A DNA stretch of 8,781 nt. Origin: Acidobacteriota bacterium. Lineage in GTDB: Bacteria > Acidobacteriota > UBA6911 > RPQK01 > JAPXNP01. Both the position numbers and the translations under genes were made by a program. Location: the NCBI GenBank assembly GCA_030614585.1, contig JAUWTT010000134.1:1-8781 (forward strand), in the 5' to 3' direction. Of this stretch, positions 4,711-8,781 are shown piece after piece. A model generated the notes under the pieces. That model did no database searches, was not told the origin of the DNA, and was given only the letters and a program-made list of their open reading frames with translations. Each line of letters starts with the position of its first letter. Positions within the stretch are counted from its first letter, which is position 1.

Positions 4711-6435
4711 TCAGCGCAGCCGTTCCACGTCCACGTAGTGGACTCCGAGTTCGACATGAGTCATTTCGAGGATTGCTTCAAGTCGGCCCGGTCCTGCAGA
4801 TAACCGAATCTCTTCGAAAGTCACTTCGTTTTCTCCCTTATCGAAGGAGACCTGGTCATCAACCGTCCCGATTCTCAGGCGCGCGACTCCGTTGGAGTTC
4901 GCCGGGGGGAACCTGAGTCGGACACGGTAGGTGCCGCTATCCCTTACGTCAACTTCCCAGTAACCCAGTCCCTCGGCGCCCCAACTGGCTCGAGGTCCCC
5001 GCCAATCCTGCCGTGTAAGGGTCACAGGATTCTCATGTTTGGTTCCCAAATAGATCCGCGGCGGGTCATACCCTCTGGTCGAAGAAACGTCTTGGAACCA
5101 GTCTTCATAGGCCCCCTGCATACGCTTGACCATTTCTGGATGTCCTTTGGAGAGATCCTTCTGCTCACCAGGATCTGCCTCCATGTCGTAAAGGGCCCAA
5201 TGGGGGGCTTCTGGGAGAGGACCAGGACTCCATCCCTCAGCCTGAATCAGCTTCCATCGTTGAGACCGCACGGCGCAGGCCCTTCCCATGTCCGGAACGT
5301 CACCGCGGTGGGATTGGGAAAAGAGCACGCGATGGGGCCAATCGAAAGCAGGTTCCTTCAGGAGGGGAGCCAGGCTTAACCCGTCGAGCCGAAGTCCGCT
5401 TGGCGTCGTCACTCCGCACAGATCCAATAGAGTAGGTGCAATATCGATGTGAGCGGCAATGCGATCTATTTTCACACCGGGTCTGAACTGTCCATCCCAA
5501 CGAATGAAGAAGGGGACTCGAATCCCTCCTTCATAGACCGAAGCCTTTCGGCCGCGGAGTCCAGCGCTGAACCGCGGCTGCTGATGGCCGTTGTCAGTCA
5601 TGAAGATGACAATTGTCTCTCTCTCGAGTTCAAGCTCCTTCAGGCGAGTCAGGAGTTTCCCCATGTTCCAGTCGATGTTAGCGATCATTCCGTAGACTTT
5701 GGCCGTGGATTCGTCCAACCCTTTATCAAGGTAGGGGGTAAACCACTCGGGACTTATCTGAAGCGGAGTGTGCGGTGCGTTTGTCGCAACGTAGAGGAAG
5801 AAAGGTTGTTTCTGGTGACTTTCAACGAAGTCGATCGCAGCCTCGAAGAAGATATCCGTACAATACCCCTGTGTCTGAATATCGACTCCATTCTTTAGCA
5901 GGATCGGGTCGAAGTAGCTGTTGCCCGGGGGATCAGAAGGTTGCCCTATGCCGCCGCCTCTGTGGACCAGCGACTCTTTAAATCCCTGGTCCATTGCCCT
6001 GAGGGGATAGTTGTCTCCGAGGTGCCATTTGCCGAATATCCCGGTGGCATAGCCGGCAGATTGAAGCAGTTCGGCCAAAGTAATTTCTTCCGAATACATC
6101 AGGGCCCTACCCAGGTATGTGTCCGTAACACCCGTACGATAGTTGTAACGCCCTGTCATCAGGCTGGCCCGAGTTGGGGCACAAACCGGCGAGACGTAGA
6201 AATGAGTAAGCTCCACACTTTGCGTGGCGAAGCGATCAAGTTCCGGAGTTTCTATCCATTCGTTACCGTGGTAACCCAAGTCTCCATAACCTTGATCGTC
6301 TGTCATAACCAGGATCACGTTTGGAGCCGTTCTTTCTGGTTCTGGGTTTGAACAGCCGATTATCACAAAGGACAGGGTCGCGATTACGAGAGTTGTTACA
6401 AGCTTCTTTCGGTTGGGGACCGCTGTACTTTTCAC
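4711..6435 (-). CDS. Lipoprotein sulfatase (arylsulfatase family)
   Basis: This is a type I sulfatase that would hydrolyse sulfate esters, probably on polysaccharide, at the cell envelope. I start it at GTG 6435 (574 aa) because AAGGAG lies 8 nt upstream; the TTG at 6441 would be only 2 nt away. Residues 10-28 form a lipoprotein signal ending in IIGC (lipid Cys28). The active site is complete: DD 46-47 in MTDDQGYGD; Cys85 in CAPTRASLMTGR, the site converted to formylglycine, with R89; K136 and H138 in GKWHLG; H222 in NAPHTP; D281-N282 in TDNG; K297 in GRKASVYEGG. After the sulfatase core, residues from about 458 form an added beta-strand domain (YWEVDVRDSGTYRVRLRFP) of the carbohydrate-binding sort. 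No formylglycine-generating enzyme is nearby. Substrate unknown. Confidence 0.93.
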   Translation of the reverse strand: MKSTAVPNRKKLVTTLVIATLSFVIIGCSNPEPERTAPNVILVMTDDQGYGDLGYHGNEWIETPELDRFATQSVELTHFYVSPVCAPTRASLMTGRYNYRTGVTDTYLGRALMYSEEITLAELLQSAGYATGIFGKWHLGDNYPLRAMDQGFKESLVHRGGGIGQPSDPPGNSYFDPILLKNGVDIQTQGYCTDIFFEAAIDFVESHQKQPFFLYVATNAPHTPLQISPEWFTPYLDKGLDESTAKVYGMIANIDWNMGKLLTRLKELELERETIVIFMTDNGHQQPRFSAGLRGRKASVYEGGIRVPFFIRWDGQFRPGVKIDRIAAHIDIAPTLLDLCGVTTPSGLRLDGLSLAPLLKEPAFDWPHRVLFSQSHRGDVPDMGRACAVRSQRWKLIQAEGWSPGPLPEAPHWALYDMEADPGEQKDLSKGHPEMVKRMQGAYEDWFQDVSSTRGYDPPRIYLGTKHENPVTLTRQDWRGPRASWGAEGLGYWEVDVRDSGTYRVRLRFPPANSNGVARLRIGTVDDQVSFDKGENEVTFEEIRLSAGPGRLEAILEMTHVELGVHYVDVERLR

Positions 6436-6643
6436 TTCCAAATCTCCTTCTCGGTTCCTGACTCTCTACTTTGGCACAGTTATCCAGGAAGGCAAGTGCC
6501 GGGCATCAGGTGCTGGTCCATTTTCCCAACTTGCGAGCGGGAATCCTGCAGGGTTTCATGTCCGTCATGATCAGTTCCGCTCATTGTGCAGAATCGCTTG
6601 AACTTTTGTTACCTGTAATTCGTCTCAGCTGTTGGAGGCGTAA

Positions 6644-7648
6644 ATGAAATTATCCGACGAACAGACTAGGTGCGTTTTCTCGGGGTTAGTGATCAGTATT
6701 GCCGTCATCTTTTCTTTCAGCAGCTTATGGGCGGTGCCCCCTGAGTCGTTGACTCAATCATTTGAGGTTGCTTCAGGAGGGTTGTTGAAGGTCCGTGCAG
6801 AGCGTGGTTCGGTCGAGGTCACCTCAGGGAGTTCTGGCCAGGTTCAAATTGAGATAGTCCCGAAAGGGCAGGATCTGGACGAACTGCAAGACGATTTCAA
6901 GATCAGCTTTGATCAGACAGGGAACGATGTGCTGGTGGAGATTGAACGGAAGAGTTCTCTGGGTAACTGGTTTAACTTCGGAGGGAAGGGTTTTATCGTC
7001 TATGCGACGGTTCCTTTCGAGTTCAATGTTGATCTGGTGACTTCCGGAGGTCACATCTCTGTGGCCGATTTGAGAGGTGAGGTGAGAACGACGACTTCGG
7101 GAGGTGGCCTGAGGTTTGGCCAGATTGAGGGCCACATCTGGGGCAAGACGTCAGGCGGAGGAATTCAGTTAAGTGAATGTAGCGGCAACGTTGACGTCGA
7201 GACATCAGGAGGTGGGATCGAGATCGGTGAAGTTGATGGAACCCTCAGGGCATACACTTCCGGCGGATCGATTTCGATAAAAGCGGCTTCCGGATCGGCT
7301 AAGCTCGGGACTTCGGGAGGAAACATCAAGATCGAGAATGTTGCGGGCGAGATTGAAGCTAAGACCTCGGGAGGATCAGTTGAAGCCGCTCTGCTGGAAC
7401 AGCCCGAAGGTGACTGCTATCTTGGCACCTCCGGGGGGAATGTGACGGTCAAACTGGCTGCTGATCTGCGCTTTAATGTCGATGCAAAGACGAGTGGCGG
7501 GCAGGTAAAGACCGATCTTCCCATAAGCGTCCGGGGAACCATTGGGAAGACAGAGGTTCAGGGCGAGCTTAACGGAGGTGGCCCTAAACTGGTTCTTCGT
7601 ACGTCCGGAGGCAATATCCGAATCAAGGAAGGCCACACTCTTCACTGA
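6644..7648 (+). CDS. Exported DUF4097-type TSGG-repeat protein
   Basis: The protein has 334 residues. The ATG follows GGAGG with 5 nt spacing. A signal peptide covers about residues 11-31 (SIAVIFSFSSLWA), so the protein is exported. From residue 133 the tetrapeptide TSGG recurs at 133, 151, 169, 187, 205, 223 and 241, exactly 18 residues apart, then at 262, 283 and 320. Each unit reads TSGG-x-I/V-x-I/V followed by a second short strand around a Gly, which predicts a right-angled beta-solenoid of the DUF4097 (YvlB-like) type. Some members of this wider group, such as enterococcal LiaX, take part in envelope stress responses to antimicrobial peptides; a similar role here is only a guess. The gene is divergent from the sulfatase and followed by the rhodanese gene. 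Confidence 0.85.
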   Translation: MKLSDEQTRCVFSGLVISIAVIFSFSSLWAVPPESLTQSFEVASGGLLKVRAERGSVEVTSGSSGQVQIEIVPKGQDLDELQDDFKISFDQTGNDVLVEIERKSSLGNWFNFGGKGFIVYATVPFEFNVDLVTSGGHISVADLRGEVRTTTSGGGLRFGQIEGHIWGKTSGGGIQLSECSGNVDVETSGGGIEIGEVDGTLRAYTSGGSISIKAASGSAKLGTSGGNIKIENVAGEIEAKTSGGSVEAALLEQPEGDCYLGTSGGNVTVKLAADLRFNVDAKTSGGQVKTDLPISVRGTIGKTEVQGELNGGGPKLVLRTSGGNIRIKEGHTLH

Positions 7649-7785
7649 CTTGTATGCTCTGTATCATGAAGAAGCTCCGGATATTCCAAGCGCTAAAGCT
7701 GTTGAATACCTCCGCGGTGAGATTTACCTTGAATCCTAGCCCGCGCGACTGTGCTTCGACACTGTCGACCCTGCCGTGGGTTTGG

Positions 7786-8316
7786 ATGTCTGGGATGGGG
7801 CCGATTTGCTTCTTTCTCGTAGGGCTTCTGGCAGGTTGCAATGGTGGGACTCCTTCCTCAGACTGGGACTCATTGAAAGGTGAGATTCGAGACGAGTTCC
7901 CATCCGCCTCAACGATTACCACTGACGAGTTAGAAAACTGGCTGAGTAGTGCGGAGAAGCTACCACCGCTTCTGTTTGATGCCAGAAGTCCGGAGGAATT
8001 CAGTGTCAGTCACCTGCGAGGGGCAGAGTCTGTCTCGTCCCAGAGGGAGGCTCTGAAAGTTCTGGAGTCTGTCGAGGAGGATCGGGGAATCGTTGTCTAC
8101 TGTTCAGTTGGGTACAGGTCCGCTTCGCTTGTCGAAGCACGTCAGGAAATGGGTTTTCGGAACGTATACAATCTCGAGGGATCTATCTTCGAGTGGGCGA
8201 ATCAGGGACGCCCCGTTTATCGTGAAGGGCGGCAAGTCGGTACCGTACATCCCTATGACGAAAAATGGGGGAGGTTCCTGGACCGCGATCTTTGGGGCTG
8301 GGGAAACGGCAGGTAA
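7786..8316 (+). CDS. Rhodanese-domain lipoprotein
   Basis: From ATG 7786 the protein has 176 residues. It begins MSGMGPICFFLVGLLAGC, a lipoprotein signal with lipobox LAGC and lipid Cys18. The frame is open back to ATG 7654, but that would place 44 poorly conserved-looking residues before the signal, so I prefer the later start; no start has a good ribosome binding site. The rhodanese domain spans about residues 45-145: LLFDARSPEEFSVSHLRGA, then the active-site loop CSVGYRSA with catalytic Cys106, then VYNLEGSIFEWANQGRPVYR. The tail VGTVHPYDEKWGRFLD is shared by a group of single-domain rhodaneses as I recall them. Likely role: sulfane-sulfur transfer or thiol chemistry in the envelope. It probably shares a transcript with the upstream DUF4097 gene. 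Confidence 0.85.
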   Translation: MSGMGPICFFLVGLLAGCNGGTPSSDWDSLKGEIRDEFPSASTITTDELENWLSSAEKLPPLLFDARSPEEFSVSHLRGAESVSSQREALKVLESVEEDRGIVVYCSVGYRSASLVEARQEMGFRNVYNLEGSIFEWANQGRPVYREGRQVGTVHPYDEKWGRFLDRDLWGWGNGR

Positions 8317-8334
8317 CAGGCAGCTTCGGATTTT

Positions 8335-8414
8335 CGATTTACGATTTACGAATGTCGCCCTCTGAGCCCCATCCGGCCGTTCGTCGTTCGTCCGGCATCT
8401 GGAACCCGGCATCT
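8335..8414. repeat. Short direct repeats in a convergent spacer
   Basis: CGATTTA occurs in tandem at 8335-8341 and 8342-8348, followed by CGA. CCGGCATCT occurs at 8392-8400 and 8406-8414. The spacer between the rhodanese gene and the permease gene otherwise holds nothing recognisable. Such low-complexity spacers are common in some environmental genomes and need not be functional. Confidence 0.4.
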
Positions 8415-8439
8415 CAGCTCCAAGCCCCCAGTCCCCAGT

Positions 8440-8781
8440 TCATCCGCGGGCGGCCCATCGAAAGATGTTGGAAAGTCTAAGAGGCTGTCCTTGTAAAAGA
8501 ATCCCGACTCTGAAGATGCGTCCTCCCACCCACACAGCGAGCACTGCAGTTAGGATGACCCCAGCCAGGCCGACCCAGGGTTGCCACCACGGTACTCCGC
8601 CAGGGGTACTCATGCGCAATAACATCAGGAGGGGCGTAAAGGGTGGGAAAAGTGACAGCCAGGTAGCGAAACTGCTCATTGGTTCCTTAAGTACTGGAAC
8701 CATAACAAAGAGCGGAATCATTACCGGCGCCATCGCGGGCATGGTCACGGTTTGTGCTTCCTTGACATCGTTGCAGGCTGA
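8440..8781 (-). CDS. ABC-2 type transporter permease, C-terminal part
   Basis: The minus-strand frame is open from the right edge (codon 8779-8781) to TGA at 8440-8442, giving 113 residues of a protein whose N-terminus lies outside the window. It begins SACNDVKEAQTVTMPAMAPV and continues through three hydrophobic segments (MIPLFVMVPVL; FPPFTPLLMLLRM; PWVGLAGVILTAVLAVWVGG). It ends FRVGILLQGQPLRLSNIFRW. The E-A-Q region before the first segment, the P-x-x-P-L-L-M-L-x-R turn and the closing F-R-V-G-I-L-L/M-x-G phrase are characteristic of NatB/ABC2_membrane_3 permeases. It would be the membrane subunit of an exporter, with its ATPase most likely encoded upstream, to the right of the window. The substrate cannot be told. 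The internal GTG at 8748 is not the true start. Confidence 0.8.
   Translation of the reverse strand, partial: SACNDVKEAQTVTMPAMAPVMIPLFVMVPVLKEPMSSFATWLSLFPPFTPLLMLLRMSTPGGVPWWQPWVGLAGVILTAVLAVWVGGRIFRVGILLQGQPLRLSNIFRWAARG

Noticed and set aside
5449..5898. Plus-strand open frames inside the sulfatase gene
   Set aside because: They lie antisense to a confidently identified sulfatase and show no protein-like features.
6584..6620. TGTAAT at 6614-6619 as a -10 box for the DUF4097 gene
   Set aside because: No -35-like element lies at a usable distance; TTGAAC at 6598 is only 10 bp away.
7040..7420. 54-bp periodicity as a CRISPR or DNA tandem array
   Set aside because: The period is conserved at protein level (TSGG every 18 residues) with varied codons inside a good open reading frame, so it is a protein repeat.

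Overview
The window looks like a chromosomal segment of a Gram-negative soil or marine bacterium that degrades complex polysaccharides. An Acidobacteriota or Planctomycetota-Verrucomicrobiota type lineage is my guess, based on the combination of a Tat-exported oligogalacturonate-lyase-like propeller, a lipoprotein sulfatase, a DUF4097 repeat protein and small orphan membrane proteins. No rRNA, tRNA, CRISPR array, transposase or integrase is visible.

Layout. Positions 1-1220 (minus) hold a GC-rich gene for a twin-arginine-exported beta-propeller of the oligogalacturonate lyase type, cut by the left edge. Positions 1221-2062 are mostly non-coding and contain a truncated GNAT acetyltransferase remnant (about 1532-1654), a 17-bp dyad and a terminator-like hairpin. 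Positions 2063-4593 hold the least explained part. It has an XRE-family regulator (plus), two overlapping minus-strand genes for small integral membrane proteins, and, divergent from them, a 54-residue secreted proline-rich peptide followed by a 93-residue beta-rich protein. The dyad TTTTGG-N5-CCAAAA occurs once upstream of the regulator and twice in the divergent intergenic region, which suggests one small regulon.

Positions 4711-6435 (minus) encode a lipoprotein sulfatase with a complete Cys-type active site and an added C-terminal beta domain. Divergent from it, 6644-8316 (plus) holds an exported DUF4097 protein with strikingly regular TSGG repeats, followed by a rhodanese-domain lipoprotein. 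The right edge (8440-8781, minus) is the C-terminus of an ABC-2 type transporter permease.

How the parts may work together. The sulfatase and the propeller fit extracellular or periplasmic breakdown of sulfated or pectin-like polysaccharide, but they lie 3.5 kb apart and are probably not one operon. The XRE, membrane-pair and secreted-peptide block is the best candidate for an undescribed system. Its function cannot be read from sequence alone. The peptide gene and the 93-residue gene may be two pieces of one secreted protein broken by a frameshift and a stop.
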